Shown here one piece after another: positions 27,590 to 36,853 of a stretch of 64,000 bases of DNA. Both the position numbers and the translations under genes were made by a program. Within the stretch, counting starts at the first letter, position 1, and each line of letters begins with the position of its first letter. This DNA comes from Dehalococcoidia bacterium (GTDB lineage Bacteria; Chloroflexota; Dehalococcoidia; DSTF01; WHTK01). The stretch lies in NCBI GenBank assembly GCA_009377745.1, contig WHTK01000001.1, forward strand, positions 62,001 to 126,000. Reading direction: 5' to 3'. The notes below the pieces were generated by a model. It did no database searches. It was not told the DNA's origin and was given only the letters and a program-made list of their open reading frames with translations.

Positions 27590-27652
27590 ATTGCACTAGG
27601 GAGTCCGCGAATTTCCCATTGACAGGGATTCGCGGCCATCCCCCGGCGAGGA
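27590..27652. repeat. Direct repeat copy 1 of the pyrG promoter region
   Basis: About 60 bases beginning TTGCACTAGGGAGTCCGCGA and containing CCCATTGACA; the copy at 28078-28130 begins TTGCTTTAGGGAGTCTGCGA. The two agree over most positions. Only the second copy has a -10 box after the TTGACA. Confidence 0.6.
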
Positions 27653-27711
27653 AGCGGCAACCGCCTGCGGATGGAGTGGTAACCGGCCCTTGACATGGGC
27701 ACTGGCGCGGC

Positions 27712-28020
27712 TTAGACCTCGGGCACGTTCTGCACGTCGCAAAGGAGAACCTCGAAGTTCTCCACGGAGCGCATCATGCCGCCCGTCGCCTCCTCCACTT
27801 TGGGTCGGATTGTGCGCGCCAAGGCGTCGCTGCCTGCCCGCGCCGCCTCACTCTCCCAAAGGGTGATGCCTAGCGCCTTGCCCGTCGTGGGATCACCGAG
27901 CACGATGTAGCCCAGATAGCCGGGCTCCTTGCTTATCCCGGGCTGGACAACCTCGTGTACTACTTTGGTCACATCTGGTATCCGGCCAGGCGTCTCCAGG
28001 AAGTTGACTCTCGAAAACAT
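27712..28020 (-). CDS. ABM/dimeric alpha-beta barrel-like protein
   Basis: A 102-residue protein with the size and layout of an antibiotic biosynthesis monooxygenase (ABM)-like dimeric alpha-beta barrel: beta strand MFSRVNFLETPGRIPDVTKV, helix, GYLGYIVLGDPTTGKALGIT, then LWESEAARAGSDALA, typical of the family. These proteins include small monooxygenases and heme-degrading enzymes, but many have no known role. ATG 28020 is preceded by GAGGAGATTAAC. The gene is divergent from pyrG, sharing the intergenic region. Confidence 0.55.
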   Translation of the reverse strand: MFSRVNFLETPGRIPDVTKVVHEVVQPGISKEPGYLGYIVLGDPTTGKALGITLWESEAARAGSDALARTIRPKVEEATGGMMRSVENFEVLLCDVQNVPEV

Positions 28021-28105
28021 GTTAATCTCCTCGCGAATTAACCAGGCAAGTGGCAGTCTAAGCGTTCCTGCCGCCAATTGCTTTAGGGAGTCTGCGATTT
28101 CCCCA

Positions 28106-28136
28106 TTGACACGATTGCGCGGCTATCCCGTAATAT
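28106..28136 (+). promoter_or_regulatory. pyrG: Putative pyrG promoter
   Basis: TTGACA (28106-28111) and TAATAT (28131-28136) with a 19-base spacer lie 67 bases before the pyrG ATG. The boxes are near consensus but the spacing is one or two bases long. Part of a duplicated sequence (see 27590-27652). Confidence 0.5.
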
Positions 28137-28202
28137 TATTGATGGGCGGCAGTCCTTTGGCTGAGGACGAAACACAACCCGCATAGTCCCCCGAAGGGGT
28201 AA

Positions 28203-29855
28203 ATGCCAAAGTACATCTTCGTTACCGGCGGGGTTGTCAGCTCGGTCGGCAAAGGCATTACCACGGCGGCCCTCGGCCGTATCCTCAAGAGCCGCCACGT
28301 CTCCGTCTCCGTCCAGAAGCTGGACCCCTACCTCAACGTCGACCCCGGCACGATGTCGCCGTATCAGCACGGCGAGGTCTTTGTGACCAGCGACGGCGCT
28401 GAGACCGACCTGGACCTGGGCCACTACGAGCGCTTTATAGATGAAGATCTGACAAAGGCCAGCTCCCTGACCATGGGCCAGGTCTACAACGCCGTGATCC
28501 AGAAGGAACGCCGGGGCGACTTCCTGGGCGGGACGATCCAGGCCGTGCCGCACCTCACATCCGAGATCAAGCAGCGCGTGCGCTCCATCGGCCGGATAAC
28601 GGGCGCGCAGGCCGTGATCATCGAGGTCGGCGGCACCGTCGGCGACATCGAGGGGCAGGTCTTCCTGGAGGCGATCCGGCAGATGCGCCGCGAAGAAGCG
28701 CCGGAAGACACGCTGGCGATCCACGTGACCTACCTGCCTTACATCCGCGCCACCGGTGAGATCAAGACCAAGCCGACGCAGCACTCCGTCCAGGAGCTGC
28801 GACGCATGGGCATTCAGCCGGACGTGATCCTCTGTCGCACCGACGACGACCCCGTCACGGCCGAGACGCGCGACAAGATCGCGCTGTTCTGTGACGTGGA
28901 GCGGCGCGCGGTAGTGGCGGTGCCGACCGTCCGCAGCATCTACGAGGTGCCGGCCCTGCTGGAAGACGCCGGGCTGGGCGACTACGTGGTCGGGCGGATG
29001 CAGATCCAGGCCGGCGGCCGCGACCTGAGCGACTGGCGAAGGCTGGTCGACCGGATGATGCACCCGACCTCGCGTGTGAAGGTCGCCGTGGTCGGCAAGT
29101 ACGTTGAGCTGCGCGACGCTTATCTATCAGTAAAGGAAGCGCTGATCCACGCCGGCGCCGCCTTCGATACCGAGATCGAGATCGTCTGGGTGCATTCAGA
29201 GTCGGTGGATACCGGCAACGTCGCGGCCCAGTTGCACGGCGTCGACGCGATTATCGTGCCGGGCGGCTTCGGCGAGCGCGGCATCGAGGGCAAGGTGGCG
29301 GCGGCGCAGCACGCGCGCGAGAAGCAGATACCGTACCTCGGCCTCTGCCTGGGCATGCAGGTCATGGTTGTCGAGTCGGCCCGCGCCGCGCTCGGGACGG
29401 ACGCGGTCAACTCGACCGAGTTCGACCCGGAGACGCCGAACCCCGTGATCAGCCTGCTCTCGGAGCAGCAGGGCATCGATGAGAAGGGCGGCACCATGCG
29501 CCTGGGCGCTTACGTCTGCCGCCTCACCCCCGGCAGCAAAGCCGGCGAGGCCTATGGGCTGGACGAGGTACGAGAGCGCCACCGCCACCGCTACGAGTTC
29601 AACAATGCTTATCGCGAGCGTCTCGAGAGCTTTGGATTGGTCGCGACCGGCTCTTCGCCGGACGGCAGCCTGGTGGAGATCTGCGAGATCCGCGACCACC
29701 CCTTCATGGTTGGCACCCAGTTCCACCCCGAGTTCCGCTCGCGGCCGGACCGGCCCCACCCGCTGTTCAAGGAGCTGGTGCGAGTAGCCCGCAGCCGCGC
29801 GGCCGGCAGCGAACGGCAGGAAGCGGTGGGCCAGCCGGTCGTAGCCTCAAATTAA
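28203..29855 (+). CDS. pyrG: CTP synthase
   Basis: A 550-residue enzyme converting UTP to CTP with glutamine as nitrogen donor. The N-terminal synthetase domain (1-270) opens MPKYIFVTGGVVSSVGKGIT, including the ATP-binding loop, and has KLDPYLNVDPGTMSPYQHGE. The C-terminal class I glutaminase domain has the nucleophile Cys382 in GLCLGMQ and the His-Glu pair in QFHPEFRSRP. Length matches the family. It is the first gene of a same-strand run with the transaldolase and rho. CTP, GTP and substrate levels control the enzyme in studied species. Confidence 0.97.
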   Translation: MPKYIFVTGGVVSSVGKGITTAALGRILKSRHVSVSVQKLDPYLNVDPGTMSPYQHGEVFVTSDGAETDLDLGHYERFIDEDLTKASSLTMGQVYNAVIQKERRGDFLGGTIQAVPHLTSEIKQRVRSIGRITGAQAVIIEVGGTVGDIEGQVFLEAIRQMRREEAPEDTLAIHVTYLPYIRATGEIKTKPTQHSVQELRRMGIQPDVILCRTDDDPVTAETRDKIALFCDVERRAVVAVPTVRSIYEVPALLEDAGLGDYVVGRMQIQAGGRDLSDWRRLVDRMMHPTSRVKVAVVGKYVELRDAYLSVKEALIHAGAAFDTEIEIVWVHSESVDTGNVAAQLHGVDAIIVPGGFGERGIEGKVAAAQHAREKQIPYLGLCLGMQVMVVESARAALGTDAVNSTEFDPETPNPVISLLSEQQGIDEKGGTMRLGAYVCRLTPGSKAGEAYGLDEVRERHRHRYEFNNAYRERLESFGLVATGSSPDGSLVEICEIRDHPFMVGTQFHPEFRSRPDRPHPLFKELVRVARSRAAGSERQEAVGQPVVASN

Positions 29856-29985
29856 CGTTCGCGCCCGGTTTTGTAGCTAAAGCTTTCGCCTTTCGGCCCG
29901 ATAATTTAGCGCAGGCGCGTATTTCTAAACACAATGATTAACTCTCAGCGCTCTGGAGCGTTAAGAACACCAGAGGAGGCAGGGA

Positions 29986-30636
29986 ATGCGCTTGTTCCTC
30001 GACACCGCGAACATCGACGAGATCCGGGACGTAGCCCGGATGGGCGTCCTCGCCGGCGTCACAACCAACCCGACGCTGATGGCCAAGGAGTCCGGTATCT
30101 CCTACCGGGACCGTGTCATCGAAATCTGCGAGGCCGTGAACGGCCCCGTCTCAGCCGAGTGCACCTCGCGCGAGGTCGAGGGCCTGCTTGAAGAGGGCAG
30201 AGGCATCGCGACCTGGCATCCCAACGTCATCGTCAAGATACCGATGGACGCCAACGGCCTGGAAGCGACGTCGATCCTCGCAGGGGAGGGCATCAAGATC
30301 AATATGACGCTGATCTTTTCGGCCAACCAGGCGCTGCTCGCGGCGCTGGCCGGGGCTACCTATGTCAGCCCCTTCGTCGGCCGTCTGGATGACGCCGGCC
30401 ACGACGGCATGGAAGTGGTGCGCCAGTCGGTCGCGATCTTCGACCGCTACAACCTGCCGGCCCAGGTCCTTGCAGCCAGCATCCGCAGCTCAACCCACGT
30501 CATCGCCGCGGCGCTGGCCGGCTCGCACATCGCGACGCTGCCCTACGCGGTGCTGCAGGCGATGATCAAGCATCCGCTAACCGATACCGGTATCGAGCGC
30601 TTTCTGGCAGACGCGAGGAAGTATGCATCCGTCTAA
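29986..30636 (+). CDS. tal: Transaldolase / fructose-6-phosphate aldolase-like (TalC family)
   Basis: A 216-residue small transaldolase. It opens MRLFLDTANIDEIRD, has the family block GVTTNPTLMAKE, and the Schiff-base Lys lies in NVIVKIPMDANGLEA near residue 84. LIFSANQALLAALAGATYVSPFVGRLDD is the usual phosphate-binding end of the barrel. It moves a three-carbon ketol unit in the non-oxidative pentose phosphate pathway, or cleaves fructose 6-phosphate; the two cannot be separated here. AGAGGAGGCAGGG precedes the ATG. It lies 130 bases after pyrG. Confidence 0.92.
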   Translation: MRLFLDTANIDEIRDVARMGVLAGVTTNPTLMAKESGISYRDRVIEICEAVNGPVSAECTSREVEGLLEEGRGIATWHPNVIVKIPMDANGLEATSILAGEGIKINMTLIFSANQALLAALAGATYVSPFVGRLDDAGHDGMEVVRQSVAIFDRYNLPAQVLAASIRSSTHVIAAALAGSHIATLPYAVLQAMIKHPLTDTGIERFLADARKYASV

Positions 30637-30715
30637 ATCACGGGGTCAGAGGCGCGCGCCAGCGGTTGGCGGCGGCCTGCTTAGTCTTGGGGTAAGAAGC
30701 GGGGGTGAACCCTGA

Positions 30716-30744
30716 TTTACATTTATCAAAGGAAATGATATATT
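30716..30744 (+). promoter_or_regulatory. rho: Sigma-70-type promoter of rho
   Basis: TTTACA (30716-30721), a 17-base spacer and TATATT (30739-30744). The transcript would have a leader of about 75 bases before the rho ATG at 30826, room for the autoregulatory attenuation known for rho in Escherichia coli. Whether this happens here is unknown. Confidence 0.65.
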
Positions 30745-30825
30745 TATGTCTGAGCTAGCCCCCACGGCCGAGACGGCCAGGCAGCCATCCTCCCCTCAGT
30801 TTTTGCCTAGCACACGGATCACCGC

Positions 30826-32124
30826 ATGACATCGGTAGAGCAGCAACGTCGTTACGAGATAGCTGGTCTCGAGCAGATGACTCGTGAAGAGCTCGCGGGC
30901 ATCGCCAACAGCTTTGGCCTCGAATTCAACCAGTGGGTCCGCCGCAAGCAGGACTACATCTATCGCATCCTGGAAGTCCAGGCGCAGCGTGAAGGTCACG
31001 TCTTCCGCGCCGGGGTCCTGGAAATTCTGGATGAAGGCGGCTACGGCTTCCTCCGTGGCGAGAACTTCCTCGCCAATGTGAGCGATGTCTATGTTTCCCA
31101 GTCTCAGGTCCGCCGCTTCGGCCTCCGCACCGGCGACTACGTTACGGGCACCGTCCGCGCGCCCAAGGATAGCGAGAAGTACTACAGCCTCTTGCGTGTC
31201 GAAGCCGTCAACGGCCTCGAACCCGAGGTGGCGAAGCGCCGGCCGCAGTTCGAGCACCTTACGGCCGTCTTCCCGGACGAGCTGATCGAGCTGGAGACTG
31301 CCTCCGATAACCTCTCTCAGCGCATGATCGACTTAATCTCGCCGATCGGCCGCGGCCAGCGCGGCCTGATCGTCTCGCCACCAAAGGCTGGTAAGACCTT
31401 CATCCTCAAGAACATCGCCAACGGCATCAGCCAGAACCACGAAGACATCCACCTCATGGTCCTGCTCATCGGTGAGCGGCCGGAAGAGGTGACCGACATG
31501 CGCCGCTCCGTCGATGGCGAGGTCGTCGCTTCGACTTTCGACGAGCCGGTCGAAGACCACGCCCACGTCGCCGAGATGGCCCTCGAGCGCGCCAAGCGCC
31601 TGGTCGAAGGCGGCAAGGATGTGGTGATCTTGCTAGACAGCATCACGCGCATGACCCGCGCCTATAACCTATCGATGCCGCCTTCCGGCCGCACCCTCTC
31701 CGGTGGTATCGACCCGATTGCCCTCTATCCGCCGAAGCGCTTTTTCGGCGCTGCCCGCAACACGGACGAAGGCGGTAGCCTGACGATTATCGCCACCTGC
31801 CTGATCGATACCGGTAGCCGTATGGACGAGGTCATCTACGAGGAATTCAAGGGCACTGGCAACATGGAGCTCCACCTGGACCGCCGTCTGGCCGAGCGCC
31901 GCGTCTTCCCGGCTATCGACGTTGCCCGCAGCAGCACCAGGCGCGAGGAGCTGCTCCTCGACGCGGAGACGCTGCGTCAGGTCTGGCTGGTGCGCCGCAT
32001 GGCCGCCATGATCGGCGCCAACTCACCCAACCCGACCGAGGCCACTGAGCGCCTGCTCGACCGCCTGGCCCGCACCCACGACAACGAGGAGTTCCTCAGC
32101 ACCCTCAAGCAGGAAGCCTCCTAG
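30826..32124 (+). CDS. rho: Transcription termination factor Rho
   Basis: A 432-residue Rho hexameric helicase that ends transcription on unstructured RNA. The N-terminal helix bundle (about 15-50) is followed by the RNA-binding cold-shock-like domain with [20 protein letters not shown] (66-85). The ATPase has the Walker A loop [12 protein letters not shown] (183-194), Walker B with [16 protein letters not shown] and the arginine-finger region near [14 protein letters not shown]. Length is close to that of Escherichia coli Rho (419). A perfect intrinsic terminator follows 23 bases after the stop. Confidence 0.97.
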   Translation: MTSVEQQRRYEIAGLEQMTREELAGIANSFGLEFNQWVRRKQDYIYRILEVQAQREGHVFRAGVLEILDEGGYGFLRGENFLANVSDVYVSQSQVRRFGLRTGDYVTGTVRAPKDSEKYYSLLRVEAVNGLEPEVAKRRPQFEHLTAVFPDELIELETASDNLSQRMIDLISPIGRGQRGLIVSPPKAGKTFILKNIANGISQNHEDIHLMVLLIGERPEEVTDMRRSVDGEVVASTFDEPVEDHAHVAEMALERAKRLVEGGKDVVILLDSITRMTRAYNLSMPPSGRTLSGGIDPIALYPPKRFFGAARNTDEGGSLTIIATCLIDTGSRMDEVIYEEFKGTGNMELHLDRRLAERRVFPAIDVARSSTRREELLLDAETLRQVWLVRRMAAMIGANSPNPTEATERLLDRLARTHDNEEFLSTLKQEAS

Positions 32125-32147
32125 GGCCCCGCGATCCCCACGAATTG

Positions 32148-32180
32148 AAAGAAGCGGCCGTCATCGGCCGCTTCTTTGTG
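32148..32180 (+). terminator. Rho-independent terminator after rho
   Basis: Perfect 13-base arms AAAGAAGCGGCCG (32148-32160) and CGGCCGCTTCTTT (32165-32177) with a TCAT loop. The arm itself ends with TTCTTTG, so the T-run is short. Confidence 0.85.
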
Positions 32181-32517
32181 TCTCGGAGGCCTGCGATCTG
32201 GCGGAATGGTGGGAAACGTCCTGCTTGCAAGTACAAGGACGTGATCAGCCCGGGCCAAGATTCCTCGTGCCTCGGAATGACCGAAGACGTTGATGCTCAG
32301 TATGTGAGCGAGGGTTGAGTCAGTGATCGACTCAGCCGATAACTCCTAGGACGATCTATCAGTAACGCCGAGTGGGTCAAAGACGTTTCGAATTGGAACG
32401 AAATTGGCCGAAAACATCTAAGAAGTGTTGACAAGCCGGTGTACTATGTTCGGGTGCTACGCCAGGTACGAGCGGGGTGGGGGCGTTAGCAGCCCATCCA
32501 AGCGGAGGTAACGTAGT
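32181..32517. other. Intergenic region with one REP-like repeat
   Basis: No gene found. It holds one type A repeat (32257-32281). TTGACA (32428-32433) and TACTAT (32442-32447) are only eight bases apart, so they do not form a normal promoter pair. The Shine-Dalgarno sequence of the next gene lies at 32504-32508. Confidence 0.5.
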
Positions 32518-32520
32518 ATT
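32504..32520 (+). promoter_or_regulatory. Ribosome-binding site deciding an ATT start
   Basis: GGAGG (32504-32508) is placed nine bases before ATT at 32518. No ATG, GTG or TTG occurs in frame between 32512 and 32781, although the frame is open and encodes a membrane anchor. The stop TAA at 32509-32511 closes the frame upstream. Confidence 0.55.
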
Positions 32521-33816
32521 CAGGAAACGCCCAGCGGCCTTCCTCGGCCCAGACCCCTGACCCGTCGCGCGGGCATTACGGCGAGGCAAGACTCTAGCAG
32601 GCGTGTTCGAAGGCCATTCTTCCACGCAGTAATCATCGCAATCGCGATAACCACGGCCTTCTACGCTGCCTTTCTGCCAAGCCGTGATGCCACACGCGCC
32701 GGCCTTCCGGCCACGGCAAGCGCCTCCGGTTTCAATACCGTAGCCGCGCCGGAGCCGCACCGGGCGCCCCTCGGCGTCACCGTGGTACCTCAGCAGAGCG
32801 CGCCACGTCTGATGTCGGAAGCCCTCAGCGTCGGCTTTGGCGGGGGCCTGGTCCCGAACGACGAAAACTCCAGCATCCAGGCTCTTCAAGTATCCGGTGG
32901 GCCTAACAACACAGCCGTCTCTTCCATGGCGGCCCCCTCACCGACTCCTTCGCCGGAACCCGCCTGTGAGATCATTAAGACTACGAACATCTATTGTGTT
33001 TACACCGTGAGAGAGGGAGACACGCTCTCCGACATCTCTACAAGATTCGGGCTCAAGGGCAACGACGACCTCAGCTCAGCAGAGATGCTGGCCCTCAGCA
33101 ACAAGCCCGACGTCGCCGACGAAAACTCTCTCTCAGTCGGCCAGAAGCTCCGCATCCCCAGCCAGTCCGGTATCATCCACACCGTCCTCAGCGCCCAGAC
33201 TCTCTCCGATATTGCCGACCAGTACGACGTCAGCAGTCGCGACATCGTCAACGTGGCTGTCAACGACATCAGCAACGCCGACAGCCTGGAGATCGGTCAG
33301 GAGATCTTGATCCCGAACCCGACCCGGTATGCGAAGCCGGCGCCACCGCAGCCGACGCCTGAGCCGCCATCGGCTGCCGCGCCGCCCAGCTCCGGCTCCG
33401 GTAGCACGCCGCCGTCAACGTCCGGCCAGAGCGGCCGCCAGTCCAGCTCCGGCTTCATGTGGCCCACCACCGGCCCGCTCTCCAGCCGCTTCGGGCCTGG
33501 CCACCCGCTGGGTATCGACATCGACTTGTTCGCCAACCCCAACGCACCGATCCTCGCCGCGTCATCCGGTACGGTGACCTTCGCCGGCGGCAACACCTGC
33601 TGCTCCTACGGCCTCTACGTCATCGTGGACCACGGCAACGGCTACCAGACGCTCTACGCCCACCTCTCGCGCATCGCCGTAGACGTGGGCCAGAAGGTCA
33701 ACCAGGGCGGCCTACTGGGCGCTGCCGGCCGCACCGGCTACGCTACCGGTAATCACCTCCACTTCGAGGTGCACCAGGGTGGCGCTGTCATCAACCCGAT
33801 GCGCGTGCTGCCCTAG
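32518..33816 (+). CDS. LysM and M23 peptidase domain protein, membrane-anchored
   Basis: Read from ATT 32518, a 432-residue envelope protein. A basic N-terminus (RRVRRPFF) and a helix VIIAIAITTAFYAAFLP (about residues 37-53) form a signal anchor. LysM domain 1 (about 162-217: YTVREGDTLSDISTRFG) and LysM 2 (about 219-268) bind peptidoglycan. A Pro/Ser linker leads to an M23 metallopeptidase-like domain (about 312-432) with GHPLGIDIDL, YQTLYAHLSRI and the closing HLHFEVHQGG. The first metal motif has one extra residue between His and Asp, so catalysis is not certain. A GTG at 32782 would give a 344-residue product without the anchor, which is less likely for a wall enzyme. Confidence 0.8.
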   Translation: MQETPSGLPRPRPLTRRAGITARQDSSRRVRRPFFHAVIIAIAITTAFYAAFLPSRDATRAGLPATASASGFNTVAAPEPHRAPLGVTVVPQQSAPRLMSEALSVGFGGGLVPNDENSSIQALQVSGGPNNTAVSSMAAPSPTPSPEPACEIIKTTNIYCVYTVREGDTLSDISTRFGLKGNDDLSSAEMLALSNKPDVADENSLSVGQKLRIPSQSGIIHTVLSAQTLSDIADQYDVSSRDIVNVAVNDISNADSLEIGQEILIPNPTRYAKPAPPQPTPEPPSAAAPPSSGSGSTPPSTSGQSGRQSSSGFMWPTTGPLSSRFGPGHPLGIDIDLFANPNAPILAASSGTVTFAGGNTCCSYGLYVIVDHGNGYQTLYAHLSRIAVDVGQKVNQGGLLGAAGRTGYATGNHLHFEVHQGGAVINPMRVLP

Positions 33817-34160
33817 CAACCGGCAGGCAGCCGGGCCAGCAGTCCCATCCATCGTCCCCCAGCACGAGACGTTAGCTGGGATACGTGATGCTTTGTTTCT
33901 TCGCTCCTGGCGTCGCGCAGAATGGCAGGCGCTTCGGAGGCATGAGGAACTGGCCGGGCCAGCCGCGCCTACTACTCGACCAAAGAGCCTCTTCTCCAGA
34001 CGGCGGTGGTGGTCTAGGGACCGGGCCTGAATCCTTCGCTGCACCTGGCGGGCGCTCAGGATGACACTACGCAACGCTCGTGGCAACGAGCGTGCACTGA
34101 CCGGCCCAACCACGGCTGGTCGCCACCACAGATCGCCCCATGGTCCGCCTGCCCGGCTGT
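33817..34160. repeat. Intergenic region with type C repeats
   Basis: No gene was found. Two type C-like copies (about 33891-33926, TTCGCTCCTGGCGTCGCGCA, and 34029-34066, TCCTTCGCTGCACCTGGCGG) fill most of it. They are related to 7921-7955. Confidence 0.5.
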
Positions 34161-34796
34161 TCAGCCGCGGTAGTTCAGTAGCACGATGGAGGTGTCTGAA
34201 GGGATGTCGCGGCGGGTGACGGTCAGACGTGACTCCGGCGGCTTGGCCTCGGCGCCCATTTCGCGCAGGAACTTCTCGACCGGGTCCAGCTCGCCGGTAG
34301 ACGCGTCCGTCTTGTATTGCATCGGCAGGACGATCTTGGGCTCCAGAAGACTGAGAGTCTCGGCCGCCTTGGCCGCGTCCAGGACCTTGCCACCACCGAC
34401 GGGGATGATCAGCACATCGGCCGCACTCAAGGCTTCGGCCTCGTCGGCGTTGGGCACCTGCCGCAGGCCGCCGAGATGGCAGATGCGGATGTCGTCCAGG
34501 TCGATGACGTAGGCGATGTTGCGCCGGGCGTCGGGGTCATCGGGGCTGTGCTCGGTGCGGATGGCGCTGATCAGCACGCCGGCGATCTCGTATTCGCCAG
34601 GGCCTGTGACCAGCTTCGGTTCACCGTTGACGGCTTGGGTGTAACTGCTCTCGGCGGCGTCCTGGCTGATTGTGATGATGTCGCCGGGCACGCGGCTAAT
34701 CCGGTAGCCGGTGGTTGGCGGGCAGGGGTCGGTGACGACGGTGGCGTCGCGACCTCGGAGGCGAAAGCAGCCGTGGCCGAGCCAGTAGATTTCCAT
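34161..34796 (-). CDS. Metallo-beta-lactamase-fold protein lacking the metal motif
   Basis: A 211-residue protein with the UlaG-like MBL-fold pattern: MEIYWLGHGCFRLRGRDATV, VVTDPCPPTTGYR, TGPGEYEIAGVLISAIRTEH, DDIRICHLGGL and a final VIVLPMQYK-like strand (IVLPMQYKTD). The canonical HXHXDH zinc motif that should follow the second strand is replaced by SQDAAESSY (near residues 45-53). The protein is therefore unlikely to be an ordinary hydrolase; it may bind nucleic acid, ligand or a partner, or be a degenerate paralogue. It is a lone gene between repeats and murJ. Confidence 0.7.
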   Translation of the reverse strand: MEIYWLGHGCFRLRGRDATVVTDPCPPTTGYRISRVPGDIITISQDAAESSYTQAVNGEPKLVTGPGEYEIAGVLISAIRTEHSPDDPDARRNIAYVIDLDDIRICHLGGLRQVPNADEAEALSAADVLIIPVGGGKVLDAAKAAETLSLLEPKIVLPMQYKTDASTGELDPVEKFLREMGAEAKPPESRLTVTRRDIPSDTSIVLLNYRG

Positions 34797-34870
34797 AGCG
34801 ACAGAGTAACAGGCGGCGGATAAGGGGCAACCGAGAGCGCTAAACAGTGGAGTCTAGTATGTCAGCCGGC

Positions 34871-34908
34871 CACCTCACCCCATCCCTCTCCTGGAAAAAG
34901 AGGGGGTT
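34871..34908. repeat. REP-like hairpin, second copy
   Basis: CACCTCACCCC followed by CCCTCTCC and TGGAA, as at 27489-27525; the closing arm is AAAGAGGG with mismatches. Confidence 0.55.
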
Positions 34909-34927
34909 GCGGAGCAGCGACGTCGGC

Positions 34928-36547
34928 TTAGCGCGAGCCGGGACGCATGGTCCGGATGCCGGGCAGGCGCTGGAAGAGAGCGTGCGGCTCCTCCAGCCCC
35001 AGCGCCAGCGATGTCAGCAGATAGGCGCTGCCGCCAACGCCGCCGGACAGGGCCAGCACGAACAACGCGTCCGCTGTCGTGGTCACGTCCATGCCTATGA
35101 TGCGGTCAAGAATCACGTACATCTGCGCCGTGAAGCCCGCCAGCACCACGGTCGCGACCAGCATCCGCCTGAGCGCTCCCTTTAGAGCAGCGTCGAAGAA
35201 GCCGGGCAGGCGACGCGCCAGGACGAAGAGCAGCAAGAAGAATTCGATGGCCGTTGCCAGCGAGAGAGCCAGCGCCAGCCCTCGTAGCTCCAGCGGCCCG
35301 ACCAGGGTGGCAGCCAGGATGAGGTTTAGAGCCATCGCCAGGACAGCCACCGCGACGGGAGTCCTTGTATCGCCGAGGGTGTAGAAGCCGCGACTGAGGA
35401 TTTCGATGCCGCCGTGGGCGAAGAGCGCAGGAGCATAGAACACCAACGCCTGGGCCGTCAGGTCGGATGACGCCACGTCGAAGGCGCCACGCTGGAGGGC
35501 GACTACGACCAGAGGTTTAGCCAAAATCGCGAGCGCAACCCCGGCAGGCAGGCTGAGGAAGAGGATCAGCCGCAGCGTGCGCGCCACGGTGGAGGCCAGG
35601 AGGCCATCGGCGCGGGCGGCCTGGTCGGCCATGGTTGGGAAGGCCGCGGTGGCAATCGACATGCCGATCACGCCCAGCGGCGTCATGACGATCAGCCAGG
35701 CGAAGCTAACGGCCGAGATTGCGCCGGCCGAGAGGGTCGAAGCGAAGAAGATTGCGATGAAGTAGAAGTTAATCTGCGCCGCCGCGAGGCCCAGAACGCG
35801 CGGCGCCATCAGTGCACCGACCTCGCGCACGGCTGCATCGCGCCAGTCCGCCACGAAGCGGTAAGTCATGCCCGCCAGCGCCAGGTCCGGCAGCTGGACG
35901 GCGAGATGCAGCGCCGCCCCGACGACGACGCCGATGGCGAGGGCATTGACGTCGGTCGAGAAGAGCGCGGCGCCAATGATCGAGAGGTTGTAGAACATCG
36001 GCGCCAGGGCCGGCATGAGGAAGTGGCGGCGGGCGTTGAGGATGCCCATGAACATGCCGCTGATCGAGAACAGCACGGCCGAGATCAGCATCACGCGCGT
36101 CAGGTCGATAGCGAGGGCCTGGAGCTCTGCCTCGCGGCCGCTGTCCTCGCCGAGGCCGGGCGCCAGCAGCGGTATCAGCCGCGGCGCCAGCAGGAATGCC
36201 GCGACGGCGCAGATCAGGGTTGCAAGCAGGACGAGGTTGAGCACGGAGCTGGCGAGCCGCCAGGCAGCCGCCTCGCCGTCACGGGCGCGGACGCCGGCGA
36301 AAGTTGGGATGAAGGCGCTCGCGAGGGTCGCGCCGGCGAGGAGCTGAAAGACCAGATCCGGCAGACGGAAGGCGACCCAGTAGGCGTCCAGCTCAGGACT
36401 GGTGCCGAAGCTCTCAGCGATGATCACGCTGCGCAGGAGGCCGAGGATGCGGCTGCCGAGGAACCCGGCCGCGACGATCAGAGCCGCAACGGCGAGGCTG
36501 GGCGTCCTGAGGGCGGATTCGCCTTCAGCGGCTGGATCGGTGGCCAT
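34928..36547 (-). CDS. murJ: Lipid II flippase MurJ
   Basis: A 539-residue polytopic membrane protein of the MurJ/MviN family, which flips the lipid-linked peptidoglycan precursor across the inner membrane. About 14 helices are predicted. The N terminus has FLGSRILGLLRSVIIAESFG and LDAYWVAFRLPDLVFQLLAG, and AFIPTF follows, as in the family. The next blocks GILNARRHFLMPALAPMFYN and VLSRGFYTLGDTRTPV (here ILSRGFYTLGDTRTPV) are diagnostic. Length is typical. It stands with UppP and the LCP protein elsewhere in the window as an envelope-building function. Confidence 0.92.
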   Translation of the reverse strand: MATDPAAEGESALRTPSLAVAALIVAAGFLGSRILGLLRSVIIAESFGTSPELDAYWVAFRLPDLVFQLLAGATLASAFIPTFAGVRARDGEAAAWRLASSVLNLVLLATLICAVAAFLLAPRLIPLLAPGLGEDSGREAELQALAIDLTRVMLISAVLFSISGMFMGILNARRHFLMPALAPMFYNLSIIGAALFSTDVNALAIGVVVGAALHLAVQLPDLALAGMTYRFVADWRDAAVREVGALMAPRVLGLAAAQINFYFIAIFFASTLSAGAISAVSFAWLIVMTPLGVIGMSIATAAFPTMADQAARADGLLASTVARTLRLILFLSLPAGVALAILAKPLVVVALQRGAFDVASSDLTAQALVFYAPALFAHGGIEILSRGFYTLGDTRTPVAVAVLAMALNLILAATLVGPLELRGLALALSLATAIEFFLLLFVLARRLPGFFDAALKGALRRMLVATVVLAGFTAQMYVILDRIIGMDVTTTADALFVLALSGGVGGSAYLLTSLALGLEEPHALFQRLPGIRTMRPGSR

Positions 36548-36853
36548 TGGGGCATGGTAGCAAGCCCGCGCCGGTAGCGGATGGGGGCGCCATACCGCGG
36601 GCTGAACCCCGCGGCATGAGGGACTGCCGCCGGCTGTTGTGCAGGCGGCTGCCTGGATGTCTAACTCGCGGCTGCGTCGAGGGAGGATGGAGGCGGGTCC
36701 AGCGCTCGTCGCGCCGTTGAGGATGACAGGTCCAGGCGGGCGTTGCTCAGAGAAGGCATCGCCGTACGGCAGGCCATTCGTCCTAGACAGACGACCCTCG
36801 TCTCAGTTACGATCCATTAACAACTCACGAAACGCACTCGGAGGAGACAACCC
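36548..36853. other. Divergent intergenic region between murJ and rpsT
   Basis: No gene. One type C-like repeat is near 36695-36730 (CGCTCGTCGCGCCGTTGAGG). GGAGGAG (36840-36846) is the ribosome-binding site of rpsT. Confidence 0.4.

Noticed and set aside
32428..32447. TTGACA and TACTAT near 32430 as a promoter
   Set aside because: The boxes are only eight bases apart, too close for a sigma-70 promoter.
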